A stretch of DNA of 43,315 nt from an uncultured Ruminococcus sp. (GTDB taxonomy: Bacteria > Bacillota > Clostridia > Oscillospirales > Acutalibacteraceae): assembly GCA_902790475.1 (NCBI GenBank), contig CADASG010000030.1, positions 1 through 43,315 on the forward strand, read 5' to 3'. Position 1 is the first letter of the stretch. The number at the start of each line of letters is the position of its first letter. Below are positions 36,041 to 43,315 of the stretch, piece after piece. The notes beneath the pieces were generated by a model, which did no database searches, was not told where the DNA came from, and saw only the letters and a program-made list of their open reading frames with translations. The position numbers and the translations under genes are program-made.

Positions 36041-38242
36041 TCAGTACAGACAAAGCCCGTAACGATACCAAAAACGCCTGATTTTTCCTATGCTGTTGTC
36101 AAGCCGTTTTTCTGCTTCGCTGACGCTGTGTCTCAAGGTCTGCCATTCTTCTTCACTGATACCCTGACGGCTGTAAGCGGCTTTTTCAGCCAGTGGCTGA
36201 ACCTGCGGCGCGAAGATGCCCAGGGAGTGCTTATCCAGCCGCCGCAGGTGGCGGTAGGCGTACACAGCGCGGCGGTTCAGGTCGGGTACGGCAAATCTCT
36301 CTGCACGTCTTTTTAAAATCAGTTTTCGGCGCATGATGACCGCAACTGCAGCCAAAGCCGCACACAGCAGTATTATCAGCATATCGACAAGCCATGTGAG
36401 GTCGGTCTTATTTCCTTTTTCGGGGATATCTTTGTTGCCGGAAGGCTTGACCTCAGCGGACGGTTCGGGAGACGTGGAGGGCTGCGGCGCGGTGGTCAGC
36501 TGAGCGGCAGCCTCCGAGGGAGGCTGAGTCGTCTCCGACGTCGGGTCGGAAACGCTCTGCGGCTCCACGGCAAGAGCGCTGCCCTGACCCGGGGTTACGT
36601 CAAGCGGAGTCCATCCGAAATACTCGTCGTAATACTCCGCCCACGCGTGGCGGTTCTGCTGAGTAACGGTTATTTCCTCCATTGGGTCGAAAAACTCCGG
36701 CACAGTGAACTTATAGCCCGAAACAAAGCGCGAGGGCACGCCCATTTGTCTCAGCAGCAAAGTGGCAGCGGTGGCGTAGTGAACGCACCAGCCCGCCTTT
36801 TTTTCGATGAACCAATGCAGATAATCCTCATTCCCGGGGAACTTCCCGTTGGTTATCTCATAGCTGCCGTCCAAAGCGTCAAAGTATTCTTTAACAGCCT
36901 CGGCGGCCTCACGCGCGTTTACCTTTCCTTTCAGGCTTTTTAAACGGTCATCGGCTCCAATGTAATCAGTGAGGTTGTCGGGAAGGGCAGAATAAGCGTT
37001 GACAATATATTTATAGTACTCGTTCTCTCCGGAGAAATCATAATACTGCCATTCCCCGGAATATTCATTAACAGGGTCGATATAGCTTTCAAGAATATCA
37101 AAATCGCTGTAATAAAAATCAAAGCTGTACGAGTCGCCGTCGCCGTTTAGAGTCAGAGACGAGTCGCCGTGCTTTTTATACTGACCCTCAAAGTTACCGG
37201 AGTCGGTTTTGACACAGTACGGATACAGCGCATGTGCTTGCTCTTTGAGCTCGCGGATGCGCAGATTGTCGTAAGGAACCTCGTTTTCGTAAGCGACCGT
37301 TTCAAAAGCTGGACAGCCGAAAACAGAGGCATCCTTAAAAGAATCGCTCCATTCCGCTTTGTCGGCGACCTGCCACGCCGTCCCCGTAAACGCGGAATAC
37401 GCGGTGTCCTTTAGATATATTTCACCGTAGCACGTGGAGTAGATTTTCAGTTCCTCCTCGTTTGTCAAATCAAGGTTATCGAGCTCGGTCAGATCAACCT
37501 CGTCCCTAAAGTCCACACCCGATTTTTCGGAGGCTGAGCCGCTGTTTATTCCGGGAACCTTATTCGCCAAATCCCGTATAGACGCAGGCGCAGCAGGCGA
37601 AACGGCGTTTATCACAAGCGCCGTTACGGTAATCAGAGCAGCCGACGGCAAGATGACCGCAGGAGTCAGCCAAACTTCGCGCCGGTGCCAAAACCGCGTC
37701 AGGAACAGCGATATCAAAATTACGGCGGATATCGTGAGCGGAATCAGGTCCGGCGGCGTGTTGTTTACCAGATAGCACGGCATGACTGCCGCAAAGCTGA
37801 TGATCGCCGCAGGAAGCACTCTGCGAAACCGCAGCAGCGAAACGGTGAGCAAAGTCGAGATCATTAACGCTGCGCAAAGCAAAAACAGATTCACGTCATA
37901 AGGAGAGACCTTTACGGGATTGATCCACGGATAAGCGGAGTGAAGCTTGATAAGTGGCGCCTGCGCCAAGGTGAACATACTGCGCCGCAGCGGCTCGCGG
38001 ACAATTACCCAAAACGTTAAATTCATCGCGGTCAGTCCCAAAACGGTAACGGCGTAAATGCCCATCCTGCGTATCAGCACCGAAGCCGCACCGAAAACCG
38101 CCGAAGTCAGCACAGTGTGAAAAATGATAGTGCCGTAATTTACGTCCTTCACGGCAAACGCAGTCATGGGACAGGCGATTAGCGAAACGGTAAGTATCGC
38201 CGCTGCAGCCATGTACAGCAGAGAGTAAAGCAGCTTTTTCAC
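36041..38242 (-). CDS. Membrane-anchored transglutaminase-like protein (TgpA type)
   Basis: A 733-residue protein. About six membrane helices occupy residues 1-230, followed by a large extracellular part with a transglutaminase-like fold. The catalytic triad is in GWCVHYATAATLL (Cys), RHAWAEYYDEYFG (His) and TPLDVTPGQG (Asp). A Pro/Ser/Thr-rich linker (PTSETTQPPSEAA) and one more membrane helix (WLVDMLIILLCAALAAVAVIM) lead to a cytosolic tail. Translation starts at GTG after GGAGG, overlapping the DUF58 stop. The substrate is unknown; with MoxR and DUF58 it forms a widespread conserved trio. Confidence 0.88.
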   Translation of the reverse strand: MKKLLYSLLYMAAAAILTVSLIACPMTAFAVKDVNYGTIIFHTVLTSAVFGAASVLIRRMGIYAVTVLGLTAMNLTFWVIVREPLRRSMFTLAQAPLIKLHSAYPWINPVKVSPYDVNLFLLCAALMISTLLTVSLLRFRRVLPAAIISFAAVMPCYLVNNTPPDLIPLTISAVILISLFLTRFWHRREVWLTPAVILPSAALITVTALVINAVSPAAPASIRDLANKVPGINSGSASEKSGVDFRDEVDLTELDNLDLTNEEELKIYSTCYGEIYLKDTAYSAFTGTAWQVADKAEWSDSFKDASVFGCPAFETVAYENEVPYDNLRIRELKEQAHALYPYCVKTDSGNFEGQYKKHGDSSLTLNGDGDSYSFDFYYSDFDILESYIDPVNEYSGEWQYYDFSGENEYYKYIVNAYSALPDNLTDYIGADDRLKSLKGKVNAREAAEAVKEYFDALDGSYEITNGKFPGNEDYLHWFIEKKAGWCVHYATAATLLLRQMGVPSRFVSGYKFTVPEFFDPMEEITVTQQNRHAWAEYYDEYFGWTPLDVTPGQGSALAVEPQSVSDPTSETTQPPSEAAAQLTTAPQPSTSPEPSAEVKPSGNKDIPEKGNKTDLTWLVDMLIILLCAALAAVAVIMRRKLILKRRAERFAVPDLNRRAVYAYRHLRRLDKHSLGIFAPQVQPLAEKAAYSRQGISEEEWQTLRHSVSEAEKRLDNSIGKIRRFWYRYGLCLY

Positions 38243-39201
38243 GAAACAGCCACCTCCTCGCCCTCCGCCGAAATCGTGTACAGATCGGCGCCGCTCAGGT
38301 CGGGAGTCCCCGACGGCTGCCTGTCATAGATCCGCCGCAAACACTCCCCTATCTCCTCACGGCTGTCCACAACGATGCAGCTGTCGGGAGTAAGGCACAA
38401 AAAATCCTTATTCGCTTCGGCTAAGTGTTCGGCGGCATAGACAAACCGCGCAAGTATATCGTCGTTCAGCCCGGGATCAGCGGTCAGCTCAAGCCGAACC
38501 GCCAAAGTTCTCAGCACGGGAAGGCTCGGCTCGCGCACCATCAGCTCGTCGTATTTTCCCGATAGCTTCCAGTGTATATTTTTAAGGCTGTCGCCGTCCT
38601 GATATGTACGAACCTCGTAATAATCCGAAAAACCGCCGCCGGGCTTGGGACGGAATCCGAGCACACGGGCATTTTCGGTTTCGGGAAGCGCAGACGGACA
38701 AACGGGATCCGGTACTATCGTGACAGACGCCGCGCCGTGCAGGCGCAGCGGAATAAAAAACATGCCCGAAAAATCACACACAAAGCACCGTCGCGGAAGG
38801 ATATCCACATTTCCGCAGTGGCGCGTTATATGCGCGTCCTCGATTTCAAACGGTTTTGCAATGCTTCCGCAGAACACCTTTGAGCAGCGAAGCTTATCGC
38901 CGGAAAAATCGTTGCGAATAATAAAACGCGTGCGAAGCATAGGCACAACAAACGCCTTCGCAGAGCGTGCGCGCAGAGTCAAAACAGCAGTCTCTCCGAG
39001 ATCAAGCCTCTCGGGAGCTGACAGTTCGATACCGCCGCGCACCGTCAATATCATAAACGGCAGGCTGAGCAGCAGCGAAGCAAGCGGAGACAGCACAAAC
39101 AGCAAAAACATGTTCCACGTCGTCTGCTCATAATCATGGTAGACCGAGAACATAAACAGCGCAGCAGCCGCTCCCAAATAAATCAACCAGTTTTTTATCA
39201 T
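38239..39201 (-). CDS. DUF58-domain protein
   Basis: A 320-residue protein with two N-terminal membrane helices (LIYLGAAAALFMFSV and MFLLFVLSPLASLLLSL). A beta-rich region follows, and then the DUF58 signature EVRTYQDGDSLKNIHWKLSGKYDELMVRE. DUF58 proteins are nearly always encoded beside MoxR ATPases; their biochemical role is not settled. It starts one base after moxR ends and overlaps the transglutaminase gene, so the three are coupled. Confidence 0.9.
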   Translation of the reverse strand: MIKNWLIYLGAAAALFMFSVYHDYEQTTWNMFLLFVLSPLASLLLSLPFMILTVRGGIELSAPERLDLGETAVLTLRARSAKAFVVPMLRTRFIIRNDFSGDKLRCSKVFCGSIAKPFEIEDAHITRHCGNVDILPRRCFVCDFSGMFFIPLRLHGAASVTIVPDPVCPSALPETENARVLGFRPKPGGGFSDYYEVRTYQDGDSLKNIHWKLSGKYDELMVREPSLPVLRTLAVRLELTADPGLNDDILARFVYAAEHLAEANKDFLCLTPDSCIVVDSREEIGECLRRIYDRQPSGTPDLSGADLYTISAEGEEVAVS

Positions 39202-39202
39202 A

Positions 39203-40129
39203 TCAAATCCCCGGAGGAGTCACCGAGCGGTACACAGATGTGAGCGCCTGCTCGGCAGTAGTGCGGTTTGTGTGCGCGGATGCGCTGAGAATGACGCGGT
39301 GGCACAGCGTAGGCAAAAAGACGTTGCCGATATCCTTCGGCACCACATAGTCGCGGTCGGAAGCAAAAGCCGCCGCCCTCGCCATCTCAGCCAGCGAAAG
39401 CGTAGCGCGAGGACTCGCGCCGCGCAGAAACATCTCGTTGTCCCGTGTCGCGGTGACAAGCGAAACGATGTAGCGCCCGAGCTTGGGATCTATGTATACA
39501 TTTTTGACACGCGATTGAAGCGTGAGAAAATCCTCTCTGCCGATCACGGGGCAGATCGAATCCATCGGGTTTCCCTGACCTCGGCTGACAAGCATTTTCA
39601 GCTCGTCGGCTTCCTTGGGATAGCCCATGGAAATACGTATCATAAAGCGGTCGGTTTGTGAATCGGGCAGAAGCTGTGTTCCCGACGCGCCCACGGGATT
39701 TTGGGTGGCTATGACCGAAAAGGGCTTTTCAAGCGGATATGACTGTCCCTCGACCGTCACCTGGCGCTCCTCCATCGCCTCGAGAAGCGCCGCCTGGGTG
39801 CGGCTTGACGCGCGGTTGAGCTCGTCGGCTAAAAACAGGTTGCAAAACACCGCGCCCTTGTTAAAGCGCATGGTTCCGGTTTCCTTATTGTAAACCGCAA
39901 AGCCCGTTATGTCCGAGGGCAGTGTGTCCGGCGAAAACTGCACCCTGCCGTAGCGCAGTCCAAGCGCTTTTGAAAACGCTATAGCCATAGTGGTTTTTCC
40001 CACGCCCGGAATATCCTCTATTAATATATTGCCGCCTGCAAGCAGGGCGAGCAGGCTTAGTACAATGGCGTTGTCCTTGCCGTTGACCGCCTTTTTTACC
40101 TCTTGTACGATTTTGTTGAACGCTTCCAT
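39203..40129 (-). CDS. MoxR-family AAA+ ATPase
   Basis: A 308-residue AAA+ ATPase. Walker A is in EDIPGVGKTT, Walker B in LFLADELNRAS, sensor 1 in VIATQNPVG, and the MoxR-typical EAMEERQVTVEG is present. I start at 40129, where AGAGG precedes the ATG by four bases. A longer in-frame version reaching 40174 would begin inside a repeat element and has no ribosome site. MoxR proteins act as chaperone-like ATPases maturing partner proteins; the partners here would be the following DUF58 and transglutaminase proteins. Confidence 0.93.
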   Translation of the reverse strand: MEAFNKIVQEVKKAVNGKDNAIVLSLLALLAGGNILIEDIPGVGKTTMAIAFSKALGLRYGRVQFSPDTLPSDITGFAVYNKETGTMRFNKGAVFCNLFLADELNRASSRTQAALLEAMEERQVTVEGQSYPLEKPFSVIATQNPVGASGTQLLPDSQTDRFMIRISMGYPKEADELKMLVSRGQGNPMDSICPVIGREDFLTLQSRVKNVYIDPKLGRYIVSLVTATRDNEMFLRGASPRATLSLAEMARAAAFASDRDYVVPKDIGNVFLPTLCHRVILSASAHTNRTTAEQALTSVYRSVTPPGI

Positions 40130-40158
40130 AATTCCTCTCGTTTCTATCTCTGCTATAT

Positions 40159-40285
40159 AGGCAACACCGCACAATTCAAGGCGCCCGGCTTGCCTTTTCT
40201 TATTCCGTCAGCTTGCCCAAAAAATCTCGGCAAGGCGACAGCCTTACCTCAATTATCCGCACACCTGAATTATGCGGTATTGCCT
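40159..40285. repeat. Palindromic mosaic repeat, copy D
   Basis: Termini AGGCAACACCGCACAATTCA and TGAATTATGCGGTATTGCCT bound the longest copy (127 bases), oriented like copy B. It contains nearly all modules seen in the other copies. It lies between the predicted moxR promoter and moxR, so it should be transcribed as 5' UTR. Confidence 0.88.
40219..40248 (-). terminator. Terminator-like hairpin within repeat copy D
   Basis: On the minus strand GGTAAGGC-TGTC-GCCTTGCC (complement of 40229-40248) is followed three bases later by ATTTTTT. It lies in the predicted moxR leader and could act as an attenuator or reduce operon expression. Confidence 0.5.
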
Positions 40286-40300
40286 ATAGTTTTTTATTCT

Positions 40301-40329
40301 ATTTTATAGTAAAACTAATGACTTTGCAA
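40301..40329 (-). promoter_or_regulatory. Promoter of the moxR operon
   Basis: On the minus strand TTGCAA (40324-40329), 17 bases, TAAAAT (40301-40306). The start is near 40294, so the leader of about 165 bases includes all of repeat copy D. Confidence 0.65.
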
Positions 40330-40366
40330 GCTTTACGCGGCGGATTTTGACTCTTTTATTCAAAAA

Positions 40367-40395
40367 TTGCATTTTTTTTAAAAGTATGTTATAAT
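40367..40395 (+). promoter_or_regulatory. Promoter of the cyclophilin gene
   Basis: TTGCAT (40367-40372), 17 bases, TATAAT (40390-40395). The start is near 40402, before the ribosome site AAAGGG. Confidence 0.78.
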
Positions 40396-40436
40396 CAGTC
40401 ATGTGTGTTTTATCATTTCGATCGAAAGGGATTATG

Positions 40437-41447
40437 ATGATGAAAAAAATATGTTCTGCGCTTATTGCGGCGCTTTGCGTGATTCCGACGGTGACCGCTG
40501 TTTTGACGGGCTGCGCGGACGGAGGATCCTCCGCTGTTAAGCAAAGCTCCGGAAGCTCCGCGAACGACAGCACCTCTGATGAAGCGCTGAAAGCGGCTAA
40601 GGAAGGCGGCATCAGAGCGCTGGGGATCGACCCTAAGTCGCTCGGCATCATACCTGTTGTTACAAAAGACACAGTCAACGACGCAGGCTACCAGCTAAAG
40701 CCGCCAAAAAAAGGCGATATGATCGCCGTAGTAAAAACCAATATGGGCAGTTTCAGCATCCGCCTTTTCCCCGACGCGGCACCCAAAACAGTTGATAATT
40801 TCACCAAGCTTGCAAAAGCAGGCAAATATAACAACACCATCTTTTACAAGGTGATACCCGGCTCTACAGCTCAGGGCGGTCATATCGGCAACGACGAGAA
40901 CCAGCCGAACGGTGAAAGCGCCTTCGGAAAGCCCTTTGAGGACGAATTCAACGATAAGCTGTTCAACCTACGCGGCGCCGTAGCTATGGCGAACAGCGGC
41001 AGGGACACAAACGGCAGTCAGTTTCTCGTCAATCAAACAGACGCCGGGAAATTCCATGAAAACAGCGGCTGGGCTTTTTATGACAGCAAATGGAAGGAAA
41101 GCCTTGCCCAGATAAAGCAGTACAAGGACAACTCGCAGTTTTTGTCTGCATACATTGAGGAAAACGGCGACCGCATGATCGACACCGACCGCGTTCCCAA
41201 AGAGGTCAAGTCGCTGTATATCGAGCACGGCGGCAACCCCAACTTAGACGGCGCCTTTAACGCAGCCGACCGTGGAAACACGGTTTTCGGTCAGGTGTTC
41301 GAAGGCATGGAGACCGTAGACAAGATCGCCGCGGTAAAGACAGACAAAAAGGACGTGCCTGTGCAAAGCGTCATTATCAAAAGTATAGAGATAACGACAC
41401 ATAAGCCAGCGACAAAGGAAACCGCAAAACCCACAGAAGCTCAGTGA
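40437..41447 (+). CDS. Cyclophilin-type peptidyl-prolyl isomerase, lipoprotein
   Basis: A roughly 336-residue protein. The signal peptide ends at the lipobox LTGC, followed by a Ser/Gly-rich linker, so it is anchored on the outer face of the membrane. The cyclophilin domain covers about residues 95-325: GSFSIRLFPDAAPKTVDNF, PFEDEF, GAVAMANSGRDTNGSQF, then GNTVFGQVFEGMETVDKI. The usual active-site phrase ending IQGGD is replaced by AQGGH. An insertion (YIEENGDRMIDTDRV) makes it longer than minimal cyclophilins. Three consecutive ATGs (40434, 40437, 40440) are possible starts; spacing from AAAGGG favours the second or third. The HAD gene follows after 13 bases. Confidence 0.92.
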   Translation: MMKKICSALIAALCVIPTVTAVLTGCADGGSSAVKQSSGSSANDSTSDEALKAAKEGGIRALGIDPKSLGIIPVVTKDTVNDAGYQLKPPKKGDMIAVVKTNMGSFSIRLFPDAAPKTVDNFTKLAKAGKYNNTIFYKVIPGSTAQGGHIGNDENQPNGESAFGKPFEDEFNDKLFNLRGAVAMANSGRDTNGSQFLVNQTDAGKFHENSGWAFYDSKWKESLAQIKQYKDNSQFLSAYIEENGDRMIDTDRVPKEVKSLYIEHGGNPNLDGAFNAADRGNTVFGQVFEGMETVDKIAAVKTDKKDVPVQSVIIKSIEITTHKPATKETAKPTEAQ

Positions 41448-41460
41448 CAAGGAGCCGCAT

Positions 41461-42303
41461 ATGAACAACCGTACTATAGCCGCAATAATGTATGACTTTG
41501 ACCGCACGCTGTGTACGCGCGATATGCAGGAGTACAGCTTTATCCCAAGCATGGGAATGACCGGGCGCGAGTTTTGGAGCTACGCCAACGAGCTCGGCTC
41601 AGCTCAGCACATGGATTCGGTGCTTGCCTATATGTACGCGATGGTCAAGCTCTCGGGCGACAAGAATATGCCTATACGACGGGACGCGCTGGTGAAAATG
41701 GGAAAAACCGTGGAGTTCTTCAAGGGCGTTGAGGATTGGTTTGACCGCATATCCGACTATGGCTCACAGCTCGGTATCCGGGTGGAGCACTATGTGATAT
41801 CCTCGGGACTCAGGGAGATAATTGAAGGTACACGCGTCAGCAGCAAGTTCAAAAGCATTTTTGCCTGCGAATTCCTGTATGACGAAAACGGCGCGGCAGT
41901 CTGGCCGAAAACCGACGTAAACTACACCAATAAAACGCAGTTCGTTTACCGTATCAACAAGGGTGTGCTTGACGTTGCTAACGACATCGACCTTAACCGC
42001 TCGATGCCCGAGGACGACAAACGCGTTCCGTTTTGCAATATGATCTACATCGGCGACGGCTTGTCCGACGTGCCGTGCATGAAGATGATGAAGGCTTACG
42101 GCGGTTTTTCGATCGCCGTATATCAAAAGCGCGACGGAAAGGTTGAAGATCTGCTGAGGCGCGACAGGGTCGATTACATCTACCCTGCCGACTACTCTGA
42201 AGGCGAAGGACTTGACCTGACCGTAAAAAACATCCTCACAAAAATAGCAGTCAACGAAGTATTATATAACGAAAGTGTTTTTCAAAAGAATAATCTGACT
42301 TAA
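41461..42303 (+). CDS. HAD-superfamily hydrolase
   Basis: A 280-residue phosphatase-like protein. HAD motif I is D12-F-D14-R-T16 (MYDFDRTLC), motif II is SSG in YVISSGLREII, and motif IV is the GDGLSDVPCMK acidic loop. The cap insertion between motifs I and II is helical (MTGREFWSYANELG). The substrate is not evident; the PSPase-like layout suggests small phosphomonoesters. The ribosome site is AAGGAG. It is cotranscribed with the cyclophilin gene, and its stop codon TAA is part of repeat copy E. Confidence 0.9.
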   Translation: MNNRTIAAIMYDFDRTLCTRDMQEYSFIPSMGMTGREFWSYANELGSAQHMDSVLAYMYAMVKLSGDKNMPIRRDALVKMGKTVEFFKGVEDWFDRISDYGSQLGIRVEHYVISSGLREIIEGTRVSSKFKSIFACEFLYDENGAAVWPKTDVNYTNKTQFVYRINKGVLDVANDIDLNRSMPEDDKRVPFCNMIYIGDGLSDVPCMKMMKAYGGFSIAVYQKRDGKVEDLLRRDRVDYIYPADYSEGEGLDLTVKNILTKIAVNEVLYNESVFQKNNLT

Positions 42304-42342
42304 GGCAATACCGCACATATGAATTGTGCGGTATTGCCTTAA
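42300..42342. repeat. Palindromic repeat, minimal copy E
   Basis: A perfect inverted repeat TTAAGGCAATACCGCACA and TGTGCGGTATTGCCTTAA around TATGAAT, 43 bases. It consists of the terminal sequences of the other four copies with no interior. It overlaps the HAD gene stop codon and abuts a truncated gene on its right. Confidence 0.9.
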
Positions 42343-43176
42343 ATTATTAAAACAAATATTCAAAAAAACGTCCACCATCCGCTGCGCGGCTTCCGTGTCG
42401 CCGCTCTCCACGGCTGCCATGTACTCACGGTCATCCGCGATCGTATCATCCATAGACTTTTTCCCGTCCGGGGTATTGCTTTTTTCGGTCGTTAAAAGTC
42501 GGGCATCCTTCCGTTTGCTATGATATTCGCTGCTTGCATCACTTCCTCCAGCGTTGAATTGACTTTGTTGTTCTCCATTTTTGACTTCACCCAATCCGAA
42601 AACATTTTGATTCTCTTGGGAGTATTCAGATACATCATCATGATTATCTGATCCTCTTTTTTGATGTGAAGCTGTTTCCCTATGGAGATTATTAGCCTCG
42701 TTGATGTAACTTGCCACTGCTTCTTCGTCGCTTCGTCCATACTGTTCCTCCCATAATTTATAATATCTTTGTTCTTGATTTTTCGGAATCAAATTTCTGA
42801 CAATATAACCATAACCATTATTGTCTTCTTTAAAAATAGTATAACATCTATTGCGATAAGTTGCAATCCTCCAATCACCTTGTTTTGTTTTTGGGTTTCT
42901 TGCCCAAAACTCCGCTTGTGTATTGGCGTCGCTTAATCCTTCGTCATACTGAGGAAAAGTATTATAATTTGTTAATCCTGTTATCCATTTGCGTTTCTTC
43001 GCATACCTCACCACCCGGGTGTTATTTTTTTGCCCTGTTTCCTCCATATTCGTTCTTGCTTCATCCAGCGCGTCGCTGTATTTTTTCGCAAGTTCCATCA
43101 GAGCGTCATAGTCCTTCACCCACGGCTGCGCCTGCGCGTTGTGCCTGTTCTGCGACTTGCCGCTTTTATCAAATTC
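42343..43176 (-). pseudogene. Fragment of a phage/mobile-element-type protein
   Basis: A minus-strand frame open from 43176 (after a TAA at 43177-43179) down into repeat E. Protein-like sequence begins before any ATG (SGKSQNRHNAQAQPWVKDYD), and the earliest usual start is a GTG at 43119 or 43122, so the N-terminus seems missing. The charged, Gln/Asn/Ser-rich middle ends with DDREYMAAVESGDTEAAQRM. That segment resembles, from memory, a linker seen before toxin or ADP-ribosyltransferase domains in phage head-morphogenesis and large polyvalent proteins. Beyond it the frame reads the repeat, then the antisense of the HAD gene, so the C-terminal domain is lost. I read it as a decayed fragment; family identity is tentative. 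Confidence 0.55.
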
Positions 43177-43315
43177 TTACAAGATAGCGTTTGGCGCCGC
43201 ACCAAAGCCTTCTCTTGGGAGAAGGTGGCACGGCACCTTGAATATAAGGTTATAATTAAATAAATGTTTTAGAATAGTATCAACATCAGTAAATAACATA
43301 CTTCTGAGGTGACGT
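43123..43315. other. Non-coding right edge with a small hairpin
   Basis: Apart from the end of the gene fragment, no gene is visible. CCTTCTCTTGGGAGAAGG (43211-43228) is a short palindrome followed by TGGCACGGCACC, similar to dispersed repeats I recall from gut clostridia. The last 80 bases are AT-rich. Confidence 0.4.

Noticed and set aside
40130-40174. Extended N-terminus of the MoxR protein
   Set aside because: The extra 15 residues come from inside repeat copy D and have no ribosome site; AGAGG precedes the ATG at 40129.
11110-42342. Repeat family as a CRISPR array
   Set aside because: The copies are kilobases apart, palindromic and mosaic, with no spacers or cas genes.
42492-42740. 82-codon minus-strand frame beside the right-end gene fragment
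   Set aside because: It overlaps the fragment in another frame. It could be a frameshifted piece, but nothing in its sequence supports a separate gene.

Overview
The window (about 43.3 kb) looks like chromosome from an anaerobic, moderate-GC Firmicute, most likely a Ruminococcus-like member of the Oscillospiraceae. Support: a tryptophan T-box, a glmS-type ribozyme, a type III glutamine synthetase, the DapL route to diaminopimelate, a secreted cysteine peptidase with a dockerin module, and many near-perfect TTGACA-17-TATAAT promoters. The taxonomic call is inference; no rRNA is present.

Layout. 1-2.9 kb: a tRNA-Leu(GAG) on the minus strand, then pyrB carrying a PyrI-like zinc domain at its C-terminus, a DUF308 membrane protein and an MBL-fold hydrolase. 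3.0-12.5 kb, minus strand: a serine-hydrolase lipoprotein, the complete trpEGDCFBA operon behind a Trp T-box, and aroF behind a Phe-rich leader peptide and attenuator. 12.6-13.2 kb: a RelB/DinJ-YoeB toxin-antitoxin pair. 13.4-26.5 kb: a divergent nitrogen-assimilation locus, with gltB-gltD-pyrG-dapL leftward and glnN-type glnA plus an Amt-PII fusion rightward. 26.6-29.8 kb, minus strand: nagB, a hexapeptide-repeat acyltransferase and glmM, behind a glmS ribozyme. 29.9-32.8 kb: uvrA. 33-40.3 kb, minus strand: dockerin peptidase, DegV protein, and a MoxR-DUF58-transglutaminase operon. 40.4-42.3 kb: a cyclophilin lipoprotein and a HAD hydrolase. The right end holds a degraded fragment of a mobile-element-type protein.

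The genes share a theme of amino-group flow. Amt imports ammonium, GlnA and GltBD fix it into glutamine and glutamate, PyrG and the anthranilate synthase use glutamine, DapL uses glutamate, and the nagB operon appears to make glucosamine-6-phosphate from ammonia directly. Most control seems to be by RNA: T-box, leader-peptide attenuator, ribozyme and leader terminators.

The most interesting signals are the glmS ribozyme controlling nagB rather than glmS (suggesting NagB works in the biosynthetic direction), the Phe leader peptide of aroF, the PyrB-zinc domain fusion, and a family of at least five mosaic palindromic repeats with AGGCAATACCGC ends. Three of these repeats overlap stop codons and one lies in the predicted 5' UTR of the moxR operon.
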